From assembly GCA_021777365.1 (NCBI GenBank), contig JAJYDP010000341.1:1-5875 (forward strand): a stretch of DNA of 5,875 bases, given 5' to 3'. The notes under the pieces are model-generated. The model made no database searches, was not told where the DNA came from, and worked only from the letters and a program-made list of their open reading frames with translations. Numbering within the stretch: position 1 is the first letter of the stretch; every line of letters starts with the position of its first letter. Below, piece after piece: positions 1-5,399 of this stretch. The DNA comes from Chloroflexota bacterium. Lineage in GTDB: Bacteria > Chloroflexota > Limnocylindria > Limnocylindrales > CSP1-4. The translations under genes and the position numbers were made by a program.

Positions 1-1304
1 ACGAGGTTGATTAGGGCGTCGCCGTTGCGCAGCCCGGTGTGCTCGTAGAGCCAGTGCCCGGCATTGACCACGCGCCAGTCGGCCGGTCGGGCCACCACGT
101 GCGCGTACATCTGGCCCACCACGGTCGCCTCGGGCTCCCGCACCGGCGCCGCGCGCCACAGGGTGGTGGTGAGGCGCGGATCGGTCCGCGCCACGGGATC
201 AGGGCCTCCCTTGTAGCAAGTGACCCGCCGTGCTGACCCCAACGGCGAGTCGTCCAGGCGGACCTGCCAGTACAGCTCGTTGGCCGAGAGGAAGCACACG
301 TTCGTGCCCTCCGCGATGAGCCCCTCCAGCGCGTCGCGCATGCCCCGCGACCAGTACTCGTGATGGCCCTGGAAGACCACCAGCCGGCGGCCGGCGAAGA
401 CGTCGGGGTGGCGCACCAGATCGACGTCGGCGGCGTACTCGACGTCGCGGCCCTGGCGCTCGCACCAGCGGATGAACTGGAGCTCCCAGTAGAAGAGGAG
501 TCCCGCGCCCTGGTCGAGCACGTGCGGGCGATCGAAGCTCACCTGGGCCGCCTGCTGCGCCCCCCAGGGCATCGGCACCCCCGAGGAGTTGTAGGTGTAG
601 AGGCTCTTGCCCCCCCAGCAGTTGTAGGCCTGCCAGGTGGTGGCGGCGTTCACCACCAGGACCGGGGCCCGGTCCGCGCGGCTCGCGTCGGTGGGTGGCC
701 GGACCACGAACGGGACGTACCCGACGTCGCCTCCATCGGCCGCCTGCAGCACCGCGAGGTGCATGCCGCTCGTCCAGCTCTTGTCGAGCTCGAGCTCCGT
801 GGCCGCCGGCCAGCCGGCCTCGACGAGACCGAGAGACGAGGGCGGCGGGAGCGGGCCCGCGGGTGCCACGCGCAGGCGCTCCCGGCGCACCAGACGACCA
901 CCGGCTCCCCCGTACCAGCCCAGCCGATACCAGGCCACGTCCACCGTGCGGGAGCCGCTCGCGACGTGCAGTGTGGCGCGCTCCCCGGGCGCCACGGACG
1001 CCGTCGAGAGGTAGCCTTCGGCGGCCGCGGTGCCGCACGCGCCGGCCCACCAATCCGGCGACCCCGGCCGCGCGTTCTCCCGCTGGGCCGGGTGGTCAGC
1101 GCGCCGCGGCACGGTCGGTGGTGCGGCAAAGGGGGCGGGAGCGGGCCGGGGCGCCGCGCGCGTCACCGGCGCGGCCACTGCTGCGGGACGCCTGAGCGCA
1201 GCGGCGCCCAGCCACGCCCGCGGCGACGACCCGGCGCAGCCGTCGACTGCCGCCGCTGCGCCGGCCGCCACCGCAGCTCGCAACAGGGCCCGCCGGCTGA
1301 TCAT
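1..1304 (-). CDS. Tat-exported N,N-dimethylformamidase beta-subunit-like protein (3' end beyond window)
   Basis: The frame is open from the ATG at 1304 to the window edge, giving 434 codons without a stop; the C-terminus is missing. Residues 3-9 (SRRALLR) followed by an Ala-rich stretch form a Tat signal peptide. C23 follows VDG, close to but not matching a lipobox. Next comes a Pro/Ala-rich linker to about residue 65. Family hallmarks then appear: YRLGWYGGAGGRLV (126-139), NAATTWQAYNCWGGKSLY (219-236), VSFDRP, and GHHEYW (313-318). These match the iron-dependent large subunit of N,N-dimethylformamidase and its many uncharacterised homologues. In the characterised enzyme a mononuclear iron is held by Tyr and Glu; E316 and a tyrosine in 227-238 are candidates here. 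The true substrate is unknown and need not be dimethylformamide. GGGGAG lies 8 nt before the ATG. The start overlaps the upstream regulator's stop (ATGA), so translation is probably coupled. Residues 130-146 lie in a 52-bp repeat. Family call firm, reaction uncertain. Confidence 0.87.
   Translation of the reverse strand, partial: MISRRALLRAAVAAGAAAAVDGCAGSSPRAWLGAAALRRPAAVAAPVTRAAPRPAPAPFAAPPTVPRRADHPAQRENARPGSPDWWAGACGTAAAEGYLSTASVAPGERATLHVASGSRTVDVAWYRLGWYGGAGGRLVRRERLRVAPAGPLPPPSSLGLVEAGWPAATELELDKSWTSGMHLAVLQAADGGDVGYVPFVVRPPTDASRADRAPVLVVNAATTWQAYNCWGGKSLYTYNSSGVPMPWGAQQAAQVSFDRPHVLDQGAGLLFYWELQFIRWCERQGRDVEYAADVDLVRHPDVFAGRRLVVFQGHHEYWSRGMRDALEGLIAEGTNVCFLSANELYWQVRLDDSPLGSARRVTCYKGGPDPVARTDPRLTTTLWRAAPVREPEATVVGQMYAHVVARPADWRVVNAGHWLYEHTGLRNGDALINL
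866..917 (-). repeat. 52-bp exact direct repeat, copy A (inside the dimethylformamidase-like gene)
   Basis: Positions 866-917 are identical base for base to 1979-2030. On the minus strand they encode WYGGAGGRLVRRERLRV, residues 130-146 of the enzyme, which is part of a motif conserved in the family. Upstream in the coding sense the similarity continues weakly (a shared TCGGCT) after a one-base indel. Identity at every wobble position points to recent duplication or gene conversion rather than selection on the protein. Confidence 0.95.
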
Positions 1305-1924
1305 GGGGCGGTCTCCCCAGCATCATCGCGGCGGCCGGGGCCACGGATGCCGACGGCGCTCCCCTCCGCATATCCGACGGCAACCGCCTGCCCGTCTGTC
1401 CACGCCACCGACGCCGCGACCGCGGGGTCCGCGGCATCCGGGACGATCCCTGCCGGGGTCGCGCGATCCTCGTCGCGCTCGGCTTCGTCGTGCCAGGGAT
1501 CCGGCAGCCGCGTTCGCGTCGCCTGCGGCGGGACCAGCGACAGGGCGAGGAGGGCGCTGGCGTTGAGCCGGCGCAGCCATCCGTGGTGCGCACCACAGGT
1601 GGGGCCGCCTGTCAATCCGCCGCAGCGACCCAGGCCGAGCGCGCAGTCATCAGCCGCGCCGGCGCCGTCGATCGCGGCGATCACCTCGCCGAGCGTGGGA
1701 ATCGGGCGCGGATCGGCATAGCGGTAGGTCAGGCGCCCCGCGCGGCGCGTGAGGTGGACCCACCCCGCCGCCGCGAGCCGGCCGACGACCTCGGCCAGTC
1801 GGTCCGCGCGTACGTCGAGCGCCTCCGCAAGCTCCACGACCTCCCAGTCGCGAGCGCGGCGGGAGAGCACCCGCAGAGCCCCGAGGCCCAGCGCGGTCAG
1901 CGGGCTGACCGCGGCGTGTGGCAT
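1301..1924 (-). CDS. Rrf2-family transcriptional regulator with probable Fe-S ligands and a C-terminal extension
   Basis: The product has 207 residues. Residues 8-56 form the Rrf2 winged-helix core: LTALGLGALRVLSRR, the helix-turn-helix VVELAEALDVRADRLAEVV, then LAAAGWV. The usual Gly-rich wing is replaced by RAGRLTYRYADP, followed by the typical IPTLGEVIAAIDG (75-87). C94, C101, C110 and H113 (C-X6-C-X8-C-X2-H) line up with the Cys3-His cluster ligands of IscR (C-X5-C-X5-C-X2-H), so a redox, NO or iron-responsive [Fe-S] sensor is likely. Rrf2 proteins usually end near 130-165 residues; the stretch from about 120 to 207 is acidic and Pro-rich and I do not recognise it. The ATG at 1924 has GGAG 8 nt upstream. 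The TGA overlaps the downstream enzyme's ATG by 4 bp, so the two are co-transcribed and the enzyme is its likely target. A 13-bp palindrome covers the start codon. The cluster type and the signal are inference. Confidence 0.85.
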   Translation of the reverse strand: MPHAAVSPLTALGLGALRVLSRRARDWEVVELAEALDVRADRLAEVVGRLAAAGWVHLTRRAGRLTYRYADPRPIPTLGEVIAAIDGAGAADDCALGLGRCGGLTGGPTCGAHHGWLRRLNASALLALSLVPPQATRTRLPDPWHDEAERDEDRATPAGIVPDAADPAVAASVAWTDGQAVAVGYAEGSAVGIRGPGRRDDAGETAP

Positions 1925-1933
1925 CTCAGATGC
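1921..1933 (-). promoter_or_regulatory. 13-bp perfect palindrome over the regulator's start codon (candidate operator)
   Basis: The sequence GCATCT-C-AGATGC has two 6-base arms around one central base. It includes the regulator's ATG (1924-1922) and ends at the first base of its GGAG site. A dimeric regulator bound here would block initiation, and Rrf2 proteins often regulate themselves. The half-site AGATGC resembles the enterobacterial NsrR half-site, but the arms face the opposite way, so the likeness may be chance. An RNA role is unlikely because the 1-base loop cannot form a hairpin without opening pairs. Confidence 0.4.
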
Positions 1934-2102
1934 TCCGACCGGGGCCGAGGACCCGGCTCAGCGGCGCGCTCATCGCACCCACGCGCAGGCGCTCCCGGCG
2001 CACCAGACGACCACCGGCTCCCCCGTACCACCGAGCCGACTCACCGCCGAGCACGGGCTGCGCCGGAGCGCACGGCCTGCCAACCACCCCGCGCTCGACC
2101 AT
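1926..2102 (-). CDS. candidate small ORF (58 aa) upstream of the Rrf2 gene, carrying the duplicated WYGG segment
   Basis: Starting at the ATG at 2102 the frame encodes 58 residues and stops with TGA at 1928-1926, one base before the regulator's ATG. GGGAGGTG lies about 9 nt before the start, close to ideal. Residues 25-41 (WYGGAGGRLVRRERLRV) are identical to residues 130-146 of the dimethylformamidase-like protein and come from the 52-bp repeat in the same frame. The rest (MVERGVVGRP... and GAMSAPLSRVLGPGRSI) matches nothing I recognise. No signal peptide or membrane segment is visible. It could be a translated leader coupling ribosomes into the regulator gene, a short protein, or the 5' stump of an enzyme gene broken by a rearrangement. 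The ribosome binding site and tight spacing favour translation; a biological role is unproven. A GTG at 2114 is an alternative start, but the Shine-Dalgarno site would overlap it. Confidence 0.42.
   Translation of the reverse strand: MVERGVVGRPCAPAQPVLGGESARWYGGAGGRLVRRERLRVGAMSAPLSRVLGPGRSI
1979..2030 (-). repeat. 52-bp exact direct repeat, copy B (inside the 58-aa small ORF)
   Basis: This copy is identical to 866-917 at an offset of 1113 bp, which is 371 codons, so both copies are read in the same frame. The flanks diverge at once on the left. On the right, AGCCGA recurs after a one-base shift. The two copies bracket the whole regulator gene and the first 129 codons of the enzyme, including its Tat signal. 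Confidence 0.95.
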
Positions 2103-2112
2103 TCCCGCATCC

Positions 2113-2118
2113 ACCTCC
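2113..2118 (-). promoter_or_regulatory. ribosome binding site of the 58-aa ORF
   Basis: The minus strand reads GGAGGT, within GGGAGGTG, 10 nt before the ATG at 2102. It is the main reason to believe the small ORF is translated and to choose the ATG at 2102 over the GTG at 2114. No convincing -35/-10 pair is visible in the short gap between this site and the hairpin at 2165-2194. Confidence 0.5.
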
Positions 2119-2164
2119 CGCCCGCGTCGCGCACGTCGCCGGCGCGAGCTGTCGCATAGCGCGG

Positions 2165-2194
2165 GACCGGAGCCGCCCCCGCCCGGCTCCGGTC
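2165..2194 (-). terminator. GC-rich hairpin terminator after the phosphoesterase gene
   Basis: GACCGGAGCCG (2165-2175) pairs perfectly with CGGCTCCGGTC (2184-2194), an 11-bp stem with an 8-nt loop. It begins 15 nt past the TAG of the phosphoesterase. There is no U-tract on the minus strand, as is common for terminators in high-GC bacteria. Its place between two units read in the same direction supports termination, although attenuation or transcript-end protection is possible. Confidence 0.6.
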
Positions 2195-2209
2195 ACGCGC
2201 CCGGTCGGC

Positions 2210-5005
2210 CTAGTTGTCACCTCCCGTGGTTCCGCCGGGCACCTGGTCCGGCGCGAGGATCGTCGCATCGCCCGGGTACGGCACGGTCCATCCGTGGCTG
2301 GTGTACCAGTCGAGGCGGTTGAGCTGCGCCGGGTTGGCCACGTCAGGCGCCGGCGCGGAGCCGCCGAAGTGCTGCTCGGTGCTCCATGCCTGCCACTGCT
2401 GATAGAGGGGCCGCAGGGAGGCCGGGACCTGCGCCGCACTGCTCGTGATCCCGAGCGTCAGCGGGATCTTGTTGGGCACCGCGGTGTAGGGCCGGAAGTC
2501 CGGCTTGCTGGTGAAGGCATTGAACATGGGCTCCGCGGCCCGGTCCATCTGGTTCATGGGCCGCAGGCCCAGGATCTGCTCGATCGTCTTCACCAGGTTG
2601 AGCTGGGTGAAGTACGTGTCGTTGACCGTCCCCTTGTTGGCCCAGGGGCTGATGACCAGCGCCGGGGCCCGGTGGCCATCCACGTGGTCCACGCCGTTCT
2701 GGCTGTCGTCCTCCACCACGAAGATCGCGCTGGACTTCCAGAACTGGCTGTGCGAGATGGTGTCGACGATGCGCCCGAGGGCGAGATCGTTGTCCGCGAC
2801 CTCGGCGACCGGGTAGGGGTCGCCCGCGCTCAGGCCCGCCGTGTGGTCGTCGGGCAGGGCGATGAGGGTGAGGTTGGCGAGCTTGCCGGTCTTCTCGCTC
2901 TGCGCGAAGGCCTGCTGCCAGACGTCGACGCGGTACTGGTCGGGGATGTCGAGATCGAAGGTGGGGAACAGCGGATCCACGATCGCGTTGACCGAGAGCA
3001 GGTCCGACCAGCTGGTGTACTTGGCCTCGGGGATCGGGAGCGGACCGGTCGCCTTGTGCTCGAGGATCTGGGCGTCCTTGTACCACTGGCTCCAGGTGGG
3101 GTAGCCGGTCAGCGGCAGGTTCTGGAAGTTCGCATACTCGCCGAAATCCTGCACCGTCTTGCCGGCCGCCTCGGCGGCGTTCCAGAGGAAGCCGTCGGAC
3201 TGGTAGGCCAGGGCATCCGCGCCGAGCGCCGGATAGCTGCGCCAGAAGGCGCCGAACTCCTTCTCGAGGTAGTCGTTGGCGTTCGCCTGGAGCAACCAGT
3301 TGTGCCCGTCCGCCGAGAGCGTGGACGGATCGTAGAAATTGTCGAAGAGCCCGAACCGGCTGGCCAGGGCATGCGCGTTGGGCGTGTCCGTGGCGCCGAA
3401 CTGCGCCAGGCTCGGGTCCCCGTTGCCCTTGCTGACGTCGCCGAAGACCTGGTCGTAGGTGCGGTTCTCGCGGTCGATCAGGAACACGTGCTGGATCGTC
3501 GAGGGCTGGCCGAGCACGAGCGGGACGGCCACCGGGGCGACCGTGCTGTGCCTGACCGCGGTGGTCGGTCCGAGGTTCTCCCAGCCGTTGTCGAGCGACA
3601 CGTCATGGGTGTAGGCGCCGAGGCCCGCCAGGGCGTCCGACCAGACGAACTCGGTGAGCGAGCCGGTGTCGTCATAGGTGTTGTAGCCGGTGGCGGGCGT
3701 GGTGTCGGGGCCCTTGCTGATGGTGCTCTGGGTCCCCCGAGCGCCGATGCCCTTGTCGTTCGTCACCACGATCTGGCCCGCGGTCGCGTCGGTGGCCAGG
3801 GCGACCGGGTACCAGTCGGTGGGCAGCAGGCCGAGGTAGGTCACCGGCGCGGTCGGCCCGCTGTACCCGTAGACCGCGAGGGCGTTGTCCCGCCCGATGC
3901 TGACGAGCAGGTGCGTGGCGTCCGGCATCAGGATCGCATTCGGGTCGCTGCCGACGGTAGTGCCGGGGACCGGGTTGGTGTTGACGGTCTGGACGACCGT
4001 GTTGGTGGCGGTGTCGATGAGCGACACGCTGTCGGAGTTCGAGTTGGCGACCATGAGGGTGCCGTCCGCGGCCAGGTACAGGGCGCTCGGCTCCAACCCC
4101 ACGCTGATCTCCTTGGTCTCCGACCCCCTGGTGAGGTCGACCACCGACACCGTGCCGGTGGTGGCCGCTCCGGTGGTCGGGTCCGCGATGATCGGCGTGT
4201 TGTCGGAGAGGTTCTCATACGTGTAGCAGTAGGACGGCTGCCCGCACGGTGTGCCGCCCTCGTTGGAGACGTAGGCGTCGCTGCCCACCACGACGACCTG
4301 CCGGGGGGCGTTGCCGACGCCGATCTGGTCCACCAGCGTGTTCGTGGCGGTGTCGATCACGCCGAGGGTGTTGGAGCCGTTGAGCGCGACGTAGAGCTTG
4401 GCGCCATCAGCGGACAGAGCCATCCCCGAGGGCAGGGCGGCGCCGCCCGGCCCGGTGGTGGGGAGGCTGATGGTCACCGGGTCCGAGACCATGCCGGTGG
4501 TGGCATTCACGGTGAACCGCACCACGGCGGTCGCGGTGGGGACCCACAGGCTCGTGCCGTCGGGGGAGTAGAGCGGACCGTCCGCGCCCACGCTCTCGTC
4601 CGCGGACAGGTATGGCTTGCCGTTGCCGACGGTCTGGATCACCGTGCCGCTGGCCAGGTCGATGATCGAGAGGAAGCCGGTGAACTCGTGCCAGCTCAGC
4701 GCGGCGAGCTTGGTGCCGTCCGGGCTGACGGTGCTCGAGAGCAGCCGGCTGTCGGTGTCCGCCCCCACCACGTACCGGGTGCCGACGGGCGCGATCTGCT
4801 GGTTGGTGGGCAGCAGGACGGTGCTGCCGGTCTGGGGTCCCACCGTCGCGGTGCCGAACCCGCCGCTCACGCCGGCGGCGATGGTCGCGCCGCCGAGACC
4901 CAGCAGCAGCGCCAGGGCGACGGTGCTGCTGGCGAGCCAGTGCGCGGGTCGATGTCGACGCCCGCCACGTCGCGACGGGGACACGGTCTGATGCTCGAGG
5001 ATCAT
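2210..5005 (-). CDS. secreted bifunctional YncE-like beta-propeller / PF04185-type phosphoesterase
   Basis: The product has 931 residues. A basic start (SRRGGRRHRP) and a hydrophobic segment (about 25-46) form an export signal. Residues about 55-485 are YncE/YVTN-type propeller blades, with repeats such as SNTLGVIDTATNTLVDQI (211-228) and SDSVSLIDTATNTVVQTV (324-341). Residues about 504-880 are a PF04185 phosphoesterase (phospholipase C / acid phosphatase superfamily): IQHVFLIDRENRTYDQVFG (504-522) supplies the metal-site E513-N514, STLSADGHNW (561-570) follows, then LPDDH (717-721) and VEDDSQNGVDHVDGHR (764-779), leading into APALVISPWANKG. All expected metal-ligand positions look intact. 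This fusion recurs in bacteria, but its substrate is unknown to me; a phosphoester or phospholipid outside the membrane is likely. The only cysteines, C254 and C260, sit in a propeller loop and may form a disulfide. AGGAGG 9 nt upstream fixes the ATG at 5005. A 44-codon ORF overlaps it as ATGA. Confidence 0.92.
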   Translation of the reverse strand: MILEHQTVSPSRRGGRRHRPAHWLASSTVALALLLGLGGATIAAGVSGGFGTATVGPQTGSTVLLPTNQQIAPVGTRYVVGADTDSRLLSSTVSPDGTKLAALSWHEFTGFLSIIDLASGTVIQTVGNGKPYLSADESVGADGPLYSPDGTSLWVPTATAVVRFTVNATTGMVSDPVTISLPTTGPGGAALPSGMALSADGAKLYVALNGSNTLGVIDTATNTLVDQIGVGNAPRQVVVVGSDAYVSNEGGTPCGQPSYCYTYENLSDNTPIIADPTTGAATTGTVSVVDLTRGSETKEISVGLEPSALYLAADGTLMVANSNSDSVSLIDTATNTVVQTVNTNPVPGTTVGSDPNAILMPDATHLLVSIGRDNALAVYGYSGPTAPVTYLGLLPTDWYPVALATDATAGQIVVTNDKGIGARGTQSTISKGPDTTPATGYNTYDDTGSLTEFVWSDALAGLGAYTHDVSLDNGWENLGPTTAVRHSTVAPVAVPLVLGQPSTIQHVFLIDRENRTYDQVFGDVSKGNGDPSLAQFGATDTPNAHALASRFGLFDNFYDPSTLSADGHNWLLQANANDYLEKEFGAFWRSYPALGADALAYQSDGFLWNAAEAAGKTVQDFGEYANFQNLPLTGYPTWSQWYKDAQILEHKATGPLPIPEAKYTSWSDLLSVNAIVDPLFPTFDLDIPDQYRVDVWQQAFAQSEKTGKLANLTLIALPDDHTAGLSAGDPYPVAEVADNDLALGRIVDTISHSQFWKSSAIFVVEDDSQNGVDHVDGHRAPALVISPWANKGTVNDTYFTQLNLVKTIEQILGLRPMNQMDRAAEPMFNAFTSKPDFRPYTAVPNKIPLTLGITSSAAQVPASLRPLYQQWQAWSTEQHFGGSAPAPDVANPAQLNRLDWYTSHGWTVPYPGDATILAPDQVPGGTTGGDN

Positions 5006-5136
5006 CGCAGGATTCCTCCTCGTTCCTGGTGGAAGTAGCGCGCGGATTCGCGGGTGGCGAACCGTCGTCCCGGCTCGCGACGGGGCAGTCGCGGGGGACG
5101 GAGGGTTGCGGGGGCCGTGGACCCCGCGGGCGACAC
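5002..5136 (-). CDS. candidate 44-aa leader ORF overlapping the phosphoesterase start
   Basis: A GTG at 5136 follows GAGGAGG with a 6-nt gap and opens a frame of 44 codons ending in TGA at 5004-5002. That stop shares ATGA with the phosphoesterase ATG (5005-5003), the classic arrangement for translational coupling. The peptide is basic and Pro/Arg-rich (starts MSPAGSTAPATLRPPRLPRR, ends ERGGILR) with no signal peptide, and I recognise no family. Its last codons include the phosphoesterase's own AGGAGG, so ribosomes finishing the leader would cover that site. It may be a regulatory leader or a chance frame: in such GC-rich DNA short open frames are common, but the pairing of a strong site with an ATGA overlap is less so. 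Confidence 0.4.
   Translation of the reverse strand: MSPAGSTAPATLRPPRLPRREPGRRFATRESARYFHQERGGILR
5015..5020 (-). promoter_or_regulatory. consensus ribosome binding site of the phosphoesterase gene
   Basis: The minus strand reads AGGAGG, 9 nt before the ATG at 5005. This rules out the longer frame that starts with TTG at 5155, which would put 50 Arg/Pro-rich residues in front of the export signal. The site lies within the last codons of the 44-aa leader ORF. Confidence 0.8.
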
Positions 5137-5148
5137 GATGCGCCTCCT

Positions 5149-5162
5149 CGACCAAGTGGTCG
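5149..5162. promoter_or_regulatory. 14-bp dyad touching the leader ORF's ribosome binding site (candidate operator)
   Basis: CGACCA-AG-TGGTCG has two perfect 6-base arms with a 2-base centre. That is too tight for an RNA hairpin without opening pairs but fits a dimeric DNA-binding protein. Its left end abuts the GAGGAGG of the leader ORF (5149-5143). Confidence 0.3.
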
Positions 5163-5236
5163 GTGGCCTGCCTACGTCATGCGCAGCGTGCGCGGCGTGG
5201 GCCTCCGCCCGCCAGCGCCGGCCTGCCCGAACGAGG

Positions 5237-5252
5237 CTACCCGTGTGGGTAG
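5237..5252. promoter_or_regulatory. 16-bp inverted repeat CTACCC-N4-GGGTAG (candidate operator or small hairpin)
   Basis: Two perfect 6-base arms flank GTGT. On the minus strand the right-hand arm runs into TAGCCT (5239-5234), a possible actinobacterial-style -10, about 100 nt upstream of the leader GTG. The position suits an operator over a promoter, but no good -35 is present and no regulator is known for this sequence. Confidence 0.28.
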
Positions 5253-5344
5253 GCGTCCGTGGCCCCCGGCACCTCTCCGCCCGGGCTCTCGGGTTTCAGC
5301 GAGCCGCTCGTGGGGGCCGACGGCTACACCCTCCCGGACGCGCA

Positions 5345-5366
5345 GCACGACGTGGTCGTGTCGTGC
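5345..5366 (-). other. second hairpin downstream of the Fic-type gene
   Basis: GCACGAC (5345-5351) pairs with GTCGTGC (5360-5366), a 7-bp stem. A competing fold pairs CACGAC with GTCGTG (5355-5360) across a 3-nt loop. It directly abuts the larger hairpin at 5366-5399. It could contribute to termination or be part of the 5' region of the phosphoesterase unit. Confidence 0.3.
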
Positions 5367-5399
5367 GAACGGGGGCTCCGAAAGGCCTCTCCCCGTTCG
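5366..5399 (-). terminator. probable terminator hairpin of the Fic-type gene
   Basis: CGAACGGGG (5366-5374) pairs with CCCCGTTCG (5391-5399), a 9-bp stem enclosing 16 nt with a short inner CC-GAAA-GG element on the plus strand. It starts about 70 nt after the Fic-type stop codon. No U-tract follows on the minus strand, so the call rests on stem stability and position. Confidence 0.42.

Noticed and set aside
199..1053. A 284-codon minus-strand frame
   Set aside because: It is out of frame with the dimethylformamidase-like gene, which covers the same bases with all its family motifs. The translation is Arg/Gly/Ala-rich noise.
360..1721. A 453-codon plus-strand frame and several smaller frames over the enzyme and regulator
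   Set aside because: They are antisense to well-supported genes, with no domain signature and no good ribosome binding site.
3990..4370. DNA-level repeat around the two VIDTATNT-type segments
   Set aside because: It is explained by the repeating blades of the propeller, not by a mobile or regulatory element.
1490..5038. A 1182-codon open frame on the plus strand
   Set aside because: It lies exactly opposite the phosphoesterase and the regulator, whose domain motifs are clear. Its translation is low-complexity (Val, Gly, Arg, Glu) without a recognisable domain, as expected for an antisense shadow in high-GC DNA.
5006..5155. A TTG start at 5155 that would add 50 residues to the phosphoesterase
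   Set aside because: The added part is Arg/Pro-rich and would bury the export signal. The ATG at 5005 has a consensus AGGAGG at proper distance.
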